DNA of 32,618 nt from Murimonas intestini (GCF_024622195.1 NZ_JANKBI010000030.1:1-32618), one strand, 5' to 3'; shown: positions 6,323 through 15,175, counted from the stretch's first letter. Notes: generated by a model not told the origin, from the letters alone. Made by a program: numbers and translations.

Positions 6323-8476
6323 ATGGATATCAATAAAAAACTGGCAAGTGAACTGGAAGCAGATCTGTGGCAGGTAGAAGCTGCCGTCAAGCTTATAGAT
6401 GAAGGAAATACCATCCCCTTTATTTCCAGATACCGTAAGGAGGCCACAGGCTCCCTCAATGATGAGGTTCTGCGTAAGCTTTATGAGCGGCTGAACTATC
6501 TGCGGAATCTGGAAGATAAGAAGGGACAGGTACTCTCAAGCATAGAAGAACAGGGAAAGCTGACGGAGGAACTGAAAAAGCAGATCACAGAGGCAGAGAC
6601 GCTTGTAGTTGTAGATGACCTTTACCGTCCGTACCGCCCCAAGAGGCGCACAAGGGCAACTATAGCGAAAGAGAAGGGCTTAGAGCCTCTTGCTAATATC
6701 ATTACTCTTCAAATGACAAACAGGCCTCTTGAGCAGGAAGCAGAGGCATTCATATCTGAAGAGAAGGATGTGAAGACAGCGGAGGAGGCCATAGCAGGAG
6801 CGATGGACATCATTGCAGAGGCAGTCTCAGATGAGGCCAGCTACCGCAGCTATATCAGAAAGCTGACAGTAAAAGAGGGAAAGATCATCTCCGCGGCTAA
6901 GGATGAGAAGGCCCAGTCTGTATATGAAATGTATTATAATTATGAGGAAGCTGTCTCAAAAGTAGCGGGTCACAGGACGCTCGCCCTCAACCGCGGGGAG
7001 AAGGAAAAGTTTTTAAATGTTAAAATAGAGGCTCCGGAGGAGCGCATCCTTTTATATCTTCAGAAGAAAGTTATTGTGAAGGAAAATCAGAATACAGCGC
7101 CGGTACTTAAGGCTGCTGTGGAGGACAGCTACAGAAGGCTGATCGGGCCTGCTATCGAGAGAGAGATACGCAGTGATATGACGGAAAAGGCTGAGGACGG
7201 CGCTATCTCTGTATTTGGTAAGAACCTGGAGCAGCTGCTTATGCAGCCCCCGATCGCAGGACAGACAGTTCTGGGATGGGATCCGGCGTTCCGTACAGGC
7301 TGTAAGCTGGCTGTAGTAGACCCTACAGGAAAGGTGCTGGATACAACAGTTATCTATCCGACGGCGCCCACAAATGATACAAAGATCAGGGCAGCCAAAG
7401 AAACACTTAAGAAATTGATCAAAAAATATGGGATAACCCTCATATCAGTTGGCAACGGTACAGCATCCAGAGAGTCAGAGATGATAATCGTGGAGCTTTT
7501 AAAGGAAATACCGGAGCAGGTACAGTACGTGATAGTCAACGAGGCGGGTGCGTCTGTATACTCAGCCAGTAAGCTGGCTACAGAGGAATTCCCGAATTTC
7601 GATGTGGGCCAGAGAAGTGCGGCGTCTATTGCCAGAAGGATCCAGGACCCTCTGGCTGAGCTGGTAAAAATAGATCCGAAATCTATAGGCGTGGGCCAGT
7701 ACCAGCATGATATGAACCAGAAGAAGCTGGGAGAGGCTCTGAGTGGAGTAGTGGAAGACTGCGTGAATAAAGTCGGTGTGGATATTAATACAGCATCCGC
7801 CTCACTGCTGGAATATGTGTCAGGGATCACGAAGGTGATAGCAAAGAATATAGTTGCCTATAGAGAAGAGAATGGCCGTTTTGAGGACAGGAAACAGCTT
7901 CTGAAAGTGGCCAAGCTGGGACCGAAGGCATTTGAGCAGTGTGCAGGGTTCTTAAGGATACCCGGAGGCAGCAACCCGCTGGATACTACAAGTGTGCATC
8001 CTGAGAGCTATAAAGCCGCAGAAAAGCTGTTAAAAGAACTGGGGTACGAAATCAGCGATATAGCAGGCGGAAAACTGGAAGGGCTTTCCAGACAGGTGAA
8101 AAACTATAAGAAACTGGCGGAAGAGCTGGAGATCGGTGAGATTACACTGAGAGATATTGTCAAGGAGCTGGAAAAGCCGGGACGGGATCCCAGAGATGAG
8201 ATGCCCAAGCCGATCCTGCGCAGTGACGTACTTGATATGAAGGACCTGAAGCCGGGAATGGTACTCAAGGGAACAGTGCGCAATGTTATTGATTTCGGCG
8301 CTTTTGTGGACATCGGTGTACATCAGGACGGGCTGGTGCATGTCTCAGAGATGAGCAGCACAAAATTTGTGAAGCATCCTCTGGAGGTTGTCAGTGTGGG
8401 AGATATTGTGGACGTCAGGGTATTAAGCGTGGATCTGAATAAGAAGAGGATCTCATTAAGCATGAAGCTACAGTAA
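6323..8476 (+). CDS. tex: Tex family RNA-binding transcription accessory protein
   Basis: The protein has 717 residues from the ATG at 6323 (AAAGGAG at 6304-6310). The order of domains is that of Tex: an N-terminal helical region beginning MDINKKLASELEADLWQVE with IPFISRYRKEATG; a YqgF/RNase H-like domain near residue 316 (VLGWDPAFRTGCKLAVVDP); helix-hairpin-helix segments at about 475-545 (GVDINTASASLLEYVSGI); and a C-terminal S1 domain at about 640-715 (GMVLKGTVRNVIDFGAFVDI). Tex is a conserved cytoplasmic protein linked to transcription and RNA metabolism. Length and domain order are normal. It is a single-gene unit with its own promoter and a strong terminator. Confidence 0.95.
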   Translation: MDINKKLASELEADLWQVEAAVKLIDEGNTIPFISRYRKEATGSLNDEVLRKLYERLNYLRNLEDKKGQVLSSIEEQGKLTEELKKQITEAETLVVVDDLYRPYRPKRRTRATIAKEKGLEPLANIITLQMTNRPLEQEAEAFISEEKDVKTAEEAIAGAMDIIAEAVSDEASYRSYIRKLTVKEGKIISAAKDEKAQSVYEMYYNYEEAVSKVAGHRTLALNRGEKEKFLNVKIEAPEERILLYLQKKVIVKENQNTAPVLKAAVEDSYRRLIGPAIEREIRSDMTEKAEDGAISVFGKNLEQLLMQPPIAGQTVLGWDPAFRTGCKLAVVDPTGKVLDTTVIYPTAPTNDTKIRAAKETLKKLIKKYGITLISVGNGTASRESEMIIVELLKEIPEQVQYVIVNEAGASVYSASKLATEEFPNFDVGQRSAASIARRIQDPLAELVKIDPKSIGVGQYQHDMNQKKLGEALSGVVEDCVNKVGVDINTASASLLEYVSGITKVIAKNIVAYREENGRFEDRKQLLKVAKLGPKAFEQCAGFLRIPGGSNPLDTTSVHPESYKAAEKLLKELGYEISDIAGGKLEGLSRQVKNYKKLAEELEIGEITLRDIVKELEKPGRDPRDEMPKPILRSDVLDMKDLKPGMVLKGTVRNVIDFGAFVDIGVHQDGLVHVSEMSSTKFVKHPLEVVSVGDIVDVRVLSVDLNKKRISLSMKLQ

Positions 8477-8482
8477 CTGTTT

Positions 8483-8494
8483 GTAACTATTCAG
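8483..8494. repeat. Copy of the GTAACTATTCAG repeat motif
   Basis: GTAACTATTCAG directly follows the tex stop and, preceded by GTAACTGTTT, shares 11 bases with the terminal repeat of the element at 31849-31994. It looks like a remnant or a minimal copy of that repeat family. Confidence 0.4.
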
Positions 8495-8505
8495 CTTATA
8501 AAAGT

Positions 8506-8543
8506 AAAAGAGCTGTGCCGGATGCGTCCGGCACAGCTCTTTT
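8506..8543 (+). terminator. tex terminator
   Basis: AAAGAGCTGTGCCGGA (8507-8522) pairs perfectly with TCCGGCACAGCTCTTT (8527-8542) around a TGCG loop, and the stem ends in a T run. Confidence 0.9.
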
Positions 8544-8842
8544 GGAGAAGGTATTTCTTTATGGGGTGTAGCAAAAACTATATAATGTATTGGGGGGATG
8601 TTTATTTTATACACCATTCGACATCAAAAGTGTGAACAAACATTTTTCGATTTTTTATCTGATTTTGTGCTGTTTTTAAAATGAGAAAAATCTACTGTAT
8701 AAAAAAACGAAAAAACCTGTCTATTTCCCGGATGGGTTATGCAGCCTGTGAGATAAAACATATAGACAAATGAGAAAAAATATCCTATCCTTAAAAATAA
8801 GGGTCTTACGCCCATAATCAATCAGAAGAAGAGGAAATGTGT
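8544..8842 (+). promoter_or_regulatory. AT-rich gene-free region with probable promoter of the GH95 operon
   Basis: I see no gene in these 300 bases. TAGACA (8763-8768) and TATCCT (8786-8791) are 17 bases apart, a weak but correctly placed promoter. Directly after it lies a small palindrome, CCTTAAAAATAAGG (8789-8802), that could be an operator. A second -10-like TATAAT stands at 8581-8586 without a good -35. No regulator gene lies next to this operon. Confidence 0.4.
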
Positions 8843-11164
8843 ATGAAGCTTAAATTTGATCAGCCGGCCCGGTACTGGCAGGAGGGGTTCCCTGTAGGAA
8901 ACGGACGGCTGGGAGCAGTTATCTACGGGGGGACATCAAAAGAGATAATTGCAGTAAATGAGGATACTCTCTGGTCGGGATATCCTGTAAAAAGCCAGAA
9001 GGGGCCAAAAAAAGAAGAGACCGCCAGAGCGGGACAGCTTACGAAAGAAGGAAAATATAAGGAGGCAATGCATTTTCTGGATGATGCGCTGAAGGGGAAT
9101 GAGGATGTACAGATGTACCAGCCGTTTGGCAGCCTGTTCATAGAATTTTCAGGTGAAAGATGCATCACAGAATACAGCAGGCAGCTGGAACTGGAGGATG
9201 CAGTCGTTAAGACTGAATACAAGAATAACGGCAGCAGGTATGTACATACTTCTTTCAGCAGTGCCCCGGCCCAGGGGATTCTGTACAGGATACAGGCTGA
9301 AGAAGAATTCACGGTTAAAATAAGCGGAGGCGGCGGTTTCCTGAATGAATGTAAATATGAGGGTGCAGGATTCTGCCTCTATGGCCAGTGCCCGGGCAGA
9401 AGTAATATCACAGTGGGCACAGCCGGGCCTGACAGTGTTCTGACTTTCTCAGAGGAGCCGGAGAAAAAGGGGATGCATTACCAGGGATGGGGCCGTGTGA
9501 GAACTGAGGGCGGCACAGTGGAAGCAGTGGAAGACGGCCTGATCTGCAGGGATGTGAGGGAAATCATACTATTTTTTGCTGTCAGGTCCAGCTTCAATGG
9601 ATTTGACAGACACCCGTATACAGAGGGCTGCAGTCCGGAGGAGAAACTGACTGCAGATATAAAAAATGCAGACAGGGACTGGCAGGAACTGCTTAAGGAA
9701 CATACAGAGGATTACAGGAAATACTTTAAAAGGGTAGAATTTTCTCTGGGGACAAGCGGAAGAGAAGAACTGGATCTGTATAAAAGGCTGGAGGAATTTC
9801 AAAAAGACGGGGATGACCTCTCACTTTATGCCCTGCTGTTTGACTTCGGAAGATATCTGCTGATATCTTCTTCAAGGCCCGGTACTCAGGCGGCAAATCT
9901 TCAGGGGATATGGAACCAGGAAAAGATACCTCCGTGGTTCAGTGATTATACAGTAAATATTAATACACAGATGAATTACTGGATGACAGGTCCGTGCAGG
10001 CTCCATGAGCTGATTGAGCCGCTCACTGTCATGAACAGGGAGCTTCTGACAAACGGAAGGGTCAGCGCAAAGGAATTTTTTGGGGCAAAAGGAAGCGCCT
10101 GCTTCCACAATACAGATATATGGAGGAAGACCTCACCGGCTGACGGTATGGTAATGTGGGCATACTGGCCCTTCGGAGCAGCCTGGATGTGCCGGAACCT
10201 TTTCGATGATTATCTGTTCTGCCAGGACAGAGAGTACTTAAAGGAAATACTGCCTGTTCTCAGAGAAAATGTAAAGTTCTGCCTGTCAGTTCTGGAGGAG
10301 ACTCCGGATGGGTATGCCGTGTGTCCGGCCACTTCACCGGAAAATGAATTCATGTCAGACGGTGAGAAGGTTTCTCTGGCAGCCTATACAGAAAATACAC
10401 TGGCTATCATACGTAATCTGTTCAGGGATTATATAAAGGGCTGCAGTGAGCTGGGGCTGGAAGATGAGACAGCAGATGAGGCAGGAAGGATACTTCCAGG
10501 TATCGTGCCCACAGCTGCAGGAAGCCAGGGACAGGTACTGGAGTGGAATGAGGAATTCCAGGAAGCAGATATGCACCACAGGCATCTGTCTCATCTCTAT
10601 GAGCTGCATCCGGGATGCGGGATACGCATAGGGACAGACATGTATGAGGCGGCAAGACAGAGCCTGCTGCGCAGGGGAGATGAGGGGACAGGCTGGAGCC
10701 TGGCCTGGAAGATCCTGATGTGGGCAAGGCTGGAAGACGGAGAACATGCGGGACGTATTATGAAAAACCTGTTTCATATGGTGCCGCCGGATTCTGCCGG
10801 ATCCATCCATGGGGGCGGCCTGTATCCGAACCTGCTTTGTGCTCACCCGCCGTTCCAGATTGACGGCAATTTTGGCTATACAGCCGGCATTGCGGAAATG
10901 CTGGTACAGAGCCATAATGATGAGCTGGTCCTGCTGCCGGCTGTTCCGGCCGCATGGAAGGAAGGATGTGTAAAAGGCCTGATGGCCAGGGGCGGTATTC
11001 TGATAGATATACAGTGGAAGGATGGGGAGGTAAAATATTCTCTCACATCTGATAAAAACCAGACGGTTCTTTTAAGGATCGGAAAATCAGAGGCCGGTGA
11101 GGTGACTCTGGATTCACGGATCCCTGTAAGGGGAAATGTCAATAACTGCTGCAGGAGGGATTAA
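8843..11164 (+). CDS. GH95 family alpha-L-fucosidase (or alpha-L-galactosidase)
   Basis: The protein has 773 residues. The start at 8843 gives an 8-base gap to the GAGG site, while the ATG at 8837 would leave only 2. The opening (PARYWQEGFPVGNGRLGAVI) is typical of GH95. Residues matching the known GH95 active site are present: Asn372 and Asn374 in YTVNINTQMNYW, Glu500 in TSPENEF, and Asp674 in FQIDGNFGYTAGIAEML. Family members release alpha-1,2-linked L-fucose or L-galactose with inversion. There is no signal peptide, so it should act in the cytoplasm on imported oligosaccharides. It leads an operon with a MATE exporter and a ThuA protein. The family is sure; the sugar specificity is inferred. 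Confidence 0.93.
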   Translation: MKLKFDQPARYWQEGFPVGNGRLGAVIYGGTSKEIIAVNEDTLWSGYPVKSQKGPKKEETARAGQLTKEGKYKEAMHFLDDALKGNEDVQMYQPFGSLFIEFSGERCITEYSRQLELEDAVVKTEYKNNGSRYVHTSFSSAPAQGILYRIQAEEEFTVKISGGGGFLNECKYEGAGFCLYGQCPGRSNITVGTAGPDSVLTFSEEPEKKGMHYQGWGRVRTEGGTVEAVEDGLICRDVREIILFFAVRSSFNGFDRHPYTEGCSPEEKLTADIKNADRDWQELLKEHTEDYRKYFKRVEFSLGTSGREELDLYKRLEEFQKDGDDLSLYALLFDFGRYLLISSSRPGTQAANLQGIWNQEKIPPWFSDYTVNINTQMNYWMTGPCRLHELIEPLTVMNRELLTNGRVSAKEFFGAKGSACFHNTDIWRKTSPADGMVMWAYWPFGAAWMCRNLFDDYLFCQDREYLKEILPVLRENVKFCLSVLEETPDGYAVCPATSPENEFMSDGEKVSLAAYTENTLAIIRNLFRDYIKGCSELGLEDETADEAGRILPGIVPTAAGSQGQVLEWNEEFQEADMHHRHLSHLYELHPGCGIRIGTDMYEAARQSLLRRGDEGTGWSLAWKILMWARLEDGEHAGRIMKNLFHMVPPDSAGSIHGGGLYPNLLCAHPPFQIDGNFGYTAGIAEMLVQSHNDELVLLPAVPAAWKEGCVKGLMARGGILIDIQWKDGEVKYSLTSDKNQTVLLRIGKSEAGEVTLDSRIPVRGNVNNCCRRD

Positions 11165-11169
11165 ATGAA

Positions 11170-12546
11170 ATGGAAGTACTTAAGAAATTTTTTGAACCGG
11201 TTGACATGACATATGGAAAACCATGGCATAAGATCGCATTGTTTACCGTACCCATGCTTATAGGCAACATTGCCCAGCAGCTGTACAACACAGTAGACAG
11301 CATTGTGGTGGGAAGATATGTGGGCGACAATGCCCTGGCTGCTGTGGGAAGTGCAGGACCCATACTTAACCTGCTGATCGTACTGTTTATCGGTATCAGT
11401 GTGGGGGCCAGTATTATGGTGTCACAGTATTTTGGAGGCAAGAAGCGGGAGGAGCTCTCGACGACAATTGGAAACTGTCTTCTGCTGACCGCTATAGCAT
11501 CTGTATTTATTATGGTCATCGCCTCAATGATCACCAGGCCTCTGCTGCATTTGCTGAATACACCGGAAAGTATTATTGACTGGTGCAATTCCTATCTGCT
11601 CATTTTATTTATAGGGTCAGCCGGGCTGGCATTTTATAATATCCTGAGCGGTATTTTAAGAGGACTGGGAGATTCCATATCAGCCCTTGTATATCTGCTT
11701 GTATCAACGGCGCTGAATATTGTTCTGGACCTGCTGTTTGTGGCTGTGTTTAACATGGGTGTGAACGGGGTGGCTCTTGCAACGGTGATCGCCCAGGCTG
11801 TATCAGCAGTGCTGTGCCTGTTCAAGCTCATGAGGATGAAAGAAATATTTGATATGAAGCTGCGTTATTTAAAGATGCACAAGGAATACACGGTAAACAT
11901 TATCCGCCTGGGGCTGCCGTCGGGTGTGACTCAGGCTATCCTGTCCATGGCTATGATCGTGGTCCAGTCTCTTACAAACAGCTTTGGGGAGATGTTCATT
12001 GCTGCGAATGTTATCGTCATGCGTGTGGACGGGTTTGCCATGCTGCCTAATTTTTCATTTGGAACTGCACTTACCACATATGCAGGCCAGAATGTGGGAG
12101 CCAGGTATTATGACAGAGTAGAGCAGGGGGCCAGACAGGGTACTGCCATGGCGGCAGGGACTTCGGCGGCCATCACTGCCCTGATCCTGATCTTCGGGCG
12201 CTATCTGATGAGTATCTTTACCAATACGCCGGAGCTTGTGAAGCTGAGCATGAGCCTGATGACAATACTGGCAGTGGGATATATCGCCATGGCAGTGACA
12301 CAGAGCTTGTCAGGAATCATGAGGGGGGCGGGCGACACCATGACCCCCATGTGGATATCAATCGTGACAACTATCGCTATACGTGTACCCATCGCTTACG
12401 GAATCGCATATATGACAAGGACACCGGAGCTGCCAAACGGCAGGCAGGAATGTATCTTTATCTCACTGCTGATCTCCTGGGTGATCGGAGCTATTATCAC
12501 CTTTGTATTTTACAAGAGAGGGAAATGGAAAGCCCGCGCAATTTAG
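11170..12546 (+). CDS. MATE family efflux transporter
   Basis: The protein has 458 residues and about twelve membrane segments in two similar halves. The N-terminus (HKIALFTVPMLIGNIAQQLY, then NTVDSIVVGRYVGDNALAAV) is the classic MATE pattern, and the second half repeats it (GLPSGVTQAILSMAMIVVQS). Such carriers export organic cations, drugs or other small compounds using a sodium or proton gradient. AGGAGG lies 11 bases before the ATG and overlaps the end of the fucosidase gene, which stops only 5 bases earlier, so the two are co-transcribed. The substrate cannot be read from the sequence. A second, distinct MATE gene at 30516 also follows glycoside hydrolases. Confidence 0.93.
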   Translation: MEVLKKFFEPVDMTYGKPWHKIALFTVPMLIGNIAQQLYNTVDSIVVGRYVGDNALAAVGSAGPILNLLIVLFIGISVGASIMVSQYFGGKKREELSTTIGNCLLLTAIASVFIMVIASMITRPLLHLLNTPESIIDWCNSYLLILFIGSAGLAFYNILSGILRGLGDSISALVYLLVSTALNIVLDLLFVAVFNMGVNGVALATVIAQAVSAVLCLFKLMRMKEIFDMKLRYLKMHKEYTVNIIRLGLPSGVTQAILSMAMIVVQSLTNSFGEMFIAANVIVMRVDGFAMLPNFSFGTALTTYAGQNVGARYYDRVEQGARQGTAMAAGTSAAITALILIFGRYLMSIFTNTPELVKLSMSLMTILAVGYIAMAVTQSLSGIMRGAGDTMTPMWISIVTTIAIRVPIAYGIAYMTRTPELPNGRQECIFISLLISWVIGAIITFVFYKRGKWKARAI

Positions 12547-12628
12547 CGGAGTTTGACAGAAGTTTTAGATCAATCGCGGCAGGGTTTGCCTGTAGCAGAA
12601 TATGGATTATACAGAATGGAGGATCACT

Positions 12629-13432
12629 ATGATAAAGGTTACAGTATGGAATGAGTATGTCCAGGAACAGATGGACAGTGACAGCGGTGCGGCTGTCAGG
12701 GAGGGAATGCCTGAAGAGGTGCGCAGGGAGCTGGAACAGAGGGCTAAAGAAATCCGCGCTGTGCACGGCGGCGCCATCCACCATACTTTAAAGGGACTGC
12801 TGGAGGAAGAGTCTGGAATAGAGGTCTGTCATATAGCTACCCTTGAGATGGAAGAGTGCGGCCTGACAAAAGAAGTGCTGGATGATACGGATGTCCTTGT
12901 CTGGTGGGCGCATGTGGCCCATGATAAGGTGCCTGATGAGATCGCAGAGCGTGTCAGGGAGTATGTCCTGAAAGGAATGGGATTTATCGCCCTTCATTCA
13001 GCTCATCCCAGCAAGCCCCTGCAGAAGCTTCTGGGGACAAGCGGGTCCCTTCAATGGAGAGAGGGGGATTTCTGCAGGGTCTGGAATACATGTCCCGCAC
13101 ATCCGATTGCTGAAGGCATACCTCAGTACTTTGAGCTGGAGGAGGAAGAAATGTACGGCGAATATTTTGATATCCCCAAACCGGATGACCAGGTATTTAT
13201 CAGCTGGTACAGAGGAGGAGAAGTATTCCGCTCAGGATGTACCTGGACAAGGGGATACGGGAAGATCTTCTATTTCCAGCCGGGACATGAGACAAACAAG
13301 TCTTACTTTAATGACTATGTGAGAAGGATCATCCGCAATGCTGTGCGGTGGGCTGTCCCATCCGTCAAAAGAGAAGAGATAAGCTGTCCCAACGCTGTAG
13401 TTACGCCGGAAGAGAAATGCAGAAGAAAGTAA
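12629..13432 (+). CDS. ThuA-like protein
   Basis: The protein has 267 residues from the ATG at 12629, preceded by TGGAGGA; an in-frame ATG at 12602 has no ribosome binding site. The ThuA pattern runs through the whole protein: VTVWNEYVQEQ, DTDVLVWWAHVAHDKVPDEI, GMGFIALHSAHPSKPLQKLL, EEEMYGEYFDIP, and SGCTWTRGYGKIFYFQPGHE. ThuA-like domains have a class I glutamine amidotransferase-like fold and are tied to trehalose and 3-keto-sugar metabolism in other bacteria. The exact reaction here is unknown. It lies 82 bases after the MATE gene with no terminator between, so it is probably the last gene of the GH95 operon. A new promoter starts just after its stop. Confidence 0.85.
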   Translation: MIKVTVWNEYVQEQMDSDSGAAVREGMPEEVRRELEQRAKEIRAVHGGAIHHTLKGLLEEESGIEVCHIATLEMEECGLTKEVLDDTDVLVWWAHVAHDKVPDEIAERVREYVLKGMGFIALHSAHPSKPLQKLLGTSGSLQWREGDFCRVWNTCPAHPIAEGIPQYFELEEEEMYGEYFDIPKPDDQVFISWYRGGEVFRSGCTWTRGYGKIFYFQPGHETNKSYFNDYVRRIIRNAVRWAVPSVKREEISCPNAVVTPEEKCRRK

Positions 13433-13439
13433 AAATCTC

Positions 13440-13468
13440 TTGCATAACGCTTTATAATGGCATATAAT
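13440..13468 (+). promoter_or_regulatory. Promoter of the riboflavin-transport operon
   Basis: TTGCAT (13440-13445) and a consensus TATAAT (13463-13468) are exactly 17 bases apart. Transcription would begin near 13475, just before the FMN riboswitch. Confidence 0.8.
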
Positions 13469-13487
13469 ATTTGATAGGTTAAGAAAA

Positions 13488-13598
13488 TTCTTCGGGGCGG
13501 AGTGAAATTCTCCACCGGCGGTATAGTCCGCGACCCGCCTTTGGCGGCTGATATGGTGCGATTCCATAACCGACAGTATAGTCTGGATGAAAGAAGAA
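13488..13598 (+). promoter_or_regulatory. FMN riboswitch (RFN element)
   Basis: The conserved RFN blocks appear in order: TTCTTCGGGGCGGAGTGAAA, CCACCGGCGG, AGTCCGCGAC, a variable CCGCC/GGCGG hairpin, GCTGATATGGTG, CCGACAGTATAGTCTGGATG, and the closing GAAGAA that pairs with the opening TTCTTC. FMN binding is expected to favour the terminator at 13657 and switch off ribU. Confidence 0.95.
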
Positions 13599-13656
13599 AG
13601 TCTTTTGCAACAGTTCAGGTGCTGAACAGCCGCAGCCGTTTCAAATCGTACTTTTG

Positions 13657-13689
13657 CCCCGGGTATATTTAATATATCCGGGGTTTTTT
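13657..13689 (+). terminator. Riboswitch-controlled terminator
   Basis: CCCCGGGTATAT (13657-13668) pairs with ATATATCCGGGG (13672-13683) with one G-U pair, followed by TTTTTT. GCCGTTTC upstream (about 13635) and GAAACGGC downstream (about 13706) are complementary and could form a larger stem around it. Confidence 0.85.
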
Positions 13690-13791
13690 GTTTTAAAGTT
13701 TCCAGAAACGGCAGCTTTCAGCTGCATGTAAGTTTGTTGTCTGCAAGAATTTTCTTTTCATAAATAATTTATCGAAAAGGAGAGATGAACT

Positions 13792-14436
13792 ATGAGTTCA
13801 AACACAAATGTAAACGGCGGCGCAGCCGCCATGACAAGAGCAGGGCAGCAGAGCAAGGTAAAGATGATGGTGGAGATCGCCATGCTGGGGGCTATCGCCA
13901 CAGTCCTCATGCTTTTTGAGATCCCCCTGCCGTTTGCGCCGGCTTTCTATCAGATCGACTTAAGTGAAGTGCCTATCCTGATAGGATGTTTTTCCATGGG
14001 GCCTCTGGCCGGGGCGGCTATTGAATTTTTGAAGATATTGCTGAATTTCCTGATCAATGGTACAATAACTGCAGGTGTCGGTGAACTGGCAAATTTCATT
14101 GTGGGATGTGCTCTTGTGCTGCCGGCAGGCTTTATTTATAAATATCATAAGACTAAAAAAAATGCCATGATTGGAATGGCAGCCGGGACTGCTGCCATGA
14201 CCATAGTGGGAGGTTTCATGAATGCGTTTGTACTGCTTCCGCTCTATGCCGCGGCCTTTGGTGGAATAGATGCGATCATAGGGATGGGAAGCGATGTTAA
14301 CAGCGCAGTGTCGGGAATGAGCGGTTTCATAATGCTGATCGTGGTTCCGTTCAATCTGCTCAAGGGCATCATAGTATCCATTGTAACCCTCCTGCTATAC
14401 AAGTATATCAGTCCTATATTAAAAAGAGCGAGATAA
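13792..14436 (+). CDS. ribU: Riboflavin ECF transporter substrate-binding component
   Basis: RibU is the membrane S component that binds riboflavin and works with the shared energy-coupling module EcfA-EcfA'-EcfT, which is not in this window. The protein has 214 residues and about six membrane segments. The pattern MLGAIATVLMLFEIPLPFAP, then FYQIDLSEVPILIGCFSMGP and GAAIEFLKILLNFLI, is typical of RibU. The N-terminus carries about 25 extra polar residues before the first helix. AAGGAG stands 9 bases before the ATG. The FMN riboswitch directly upstream supports riboflavin as the substrate. A NUDIX gene follows after 20 bases. Confidence 0.93.
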   Translation: MSSNTNVNGGAAAMTRAGQQSKVKMMVEIAMLGAIATVLMLFEIPLPFAPAFYQIDLSEVPILIGCFSMGPLAGAAIEFLKILLNFLINGTITAGVGELANFIVGCALVLPAGFIYKYHKTKKNAMIGMAAGTAAMTIVGGFMNAFVLLPLYAAAFGGIDAIIGMGSDVNSAVSGMSGFIMLIVVPFNLLKGIIVSIVTLLLYKYISPILKRAR

Positions 14437-14456
14437 GAGCGCGGCAGGAGGATACC

Positions 14457-15071
14457 ATGTCAAGAGTCAGGCAGATTGAAAAGCTTACAGATAACAAGCA
14501 TCTGAATATGTATTACTTAAAGGCTGAGAACAGACTGGGCGGCGAGGTGAATTATTATGTAGCCTCAAGGGCAAAGAGCATAGAGAAGATGAAGATAAAG
14601 ACGGGGGACAATCATCCGGACGGAGTCATCATCTACAGCCTGTATGGGGAGAAGAGGGATAAAGTGGTCCTGGTCAGACAGTACAGGTATGCTATTGACG
14701 GCTATATCTACGAATTTCCGGCCGGCCTGGTGGATGAGGGTGAGACATACCAGGAGGCGGCGTCACGGGAAATGATGGAAGAAACAGGCCTCAGGCTGGA
14801 GGCGCTTAAGCTTGAAGACATGTATCAGAAACCATACTATACAACGATCGGCATGACTGACGAGTGCTGTGCAACAGTCTACGGATATGCCTTTGGCGAG
14901 GTGAACAGCGACGGGCTTGAGGATACGGAAGACCTGGAGGTGGTTTTGGCTGACAGGGAGGAAGTGAGGCGTATTCTGAGGGAGGAGAGAGTTGCAATCA
15001 TGTGTGCCTATATGCTGATGCATTTTCTGGAGGATAAGCAGGACCCCTTTGCATTTCTTAAAAATCATTAA
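14457..15071 (+). CDS. NUDIX hydrolase, ADP-ribose pyrophosphatase-like
   Basis: The protein has 204 residues. The NUDIX box is complete: GLVDEGETYQEAASREMMEE followed by TGL, with the REXXEE-type metal-binding glutamates. The preceding RQYRYAIDGYIYEFPAGLVD is the arrangement seen in ADP-ribose pyrophosphatases, which split nucleoside diphosphate compounds such as ADP-ribose. The ATG follows AGGAGG by 5 bases. It lies 20 bases after ribU with no terminator between, so it should be under the same FMN riboswitch. That context raises FAD or another flavin nucleotide as a possible substrate, which is inference only. Confidence 0.88.
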   Translation: MSRVRQIEKLTDNKHLNMYYLKAENRLGGEVNYYVASRAKSIEKMKIKTGDNHPDGVIIYSLYGEKRDKVVLVRQYRYAIDGYIYEFPAGLVDEGETYQEAASREMMEETGLRLEALKLEDMYQKPYYTTIGMTDECCATVYGYAFGEVNSDGLEDTEDLEVVLADREEVRRILREERVAIMCAYMLMHFLEDKQDPFAFLKNH

Positions 15072-15082
15072 AAATTAAAAAG

Positions 15083-15153
15083 TTTCTCCCGGTAAGAGTT
15101 GTAAGGGAGAAAACGGTGTGTTATAATTCTTCATGTTATAACGCACCGTTTTT
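15083..15153 (+). terminator. Two tandem hairpins after the NUDIX gene
   Basis: The first hairpin pairs TTTCTCCC (15083-15090) with GGGAGAAA (15105-15112) and has no T tract. The second pairs AAACGGTGTGTTATAA (15111-15126) with TTATAACGCACCGTTT (15136-15151), with one G-U pair, and ends in TTTTT; it has the form of an intrinsic terminator. It overlaps a promoter at 15099-15127. Confidence 0.65.
15099..15127 (+). promoter_or_regulatory. Promoter of the YcxB-like/tsaE/tsaB operon
   Basis: TTGTAA (15099-15104) and a consensus TATAAT (15122-15127) are 17 bases apart. The -10 box sits in the left arm of the inverted repeat described at 15111-15151, which could therefore also act as an operator. 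Confidence 0.6.
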
Positions 15154-15175
15154 GGTTTGCCTGAAAGGAGACGAA

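Noticed and set aside
8624..8821. Minus-strand open frame of 65 codons in the GH95 upstream region
   Set aside because: The region is AT-rich, no ribosome binding site precedes the ATG, and the frame covers the probable GH95 promoter.
12555..12613. Possible promoter for the ThuA gene (TTGACA at 12555; TTTGCC with TATACA 17 bases later)
   Set aside because: The first has no -10 at the right distance, and the second would start transcription inside or after the ribosome binding site.
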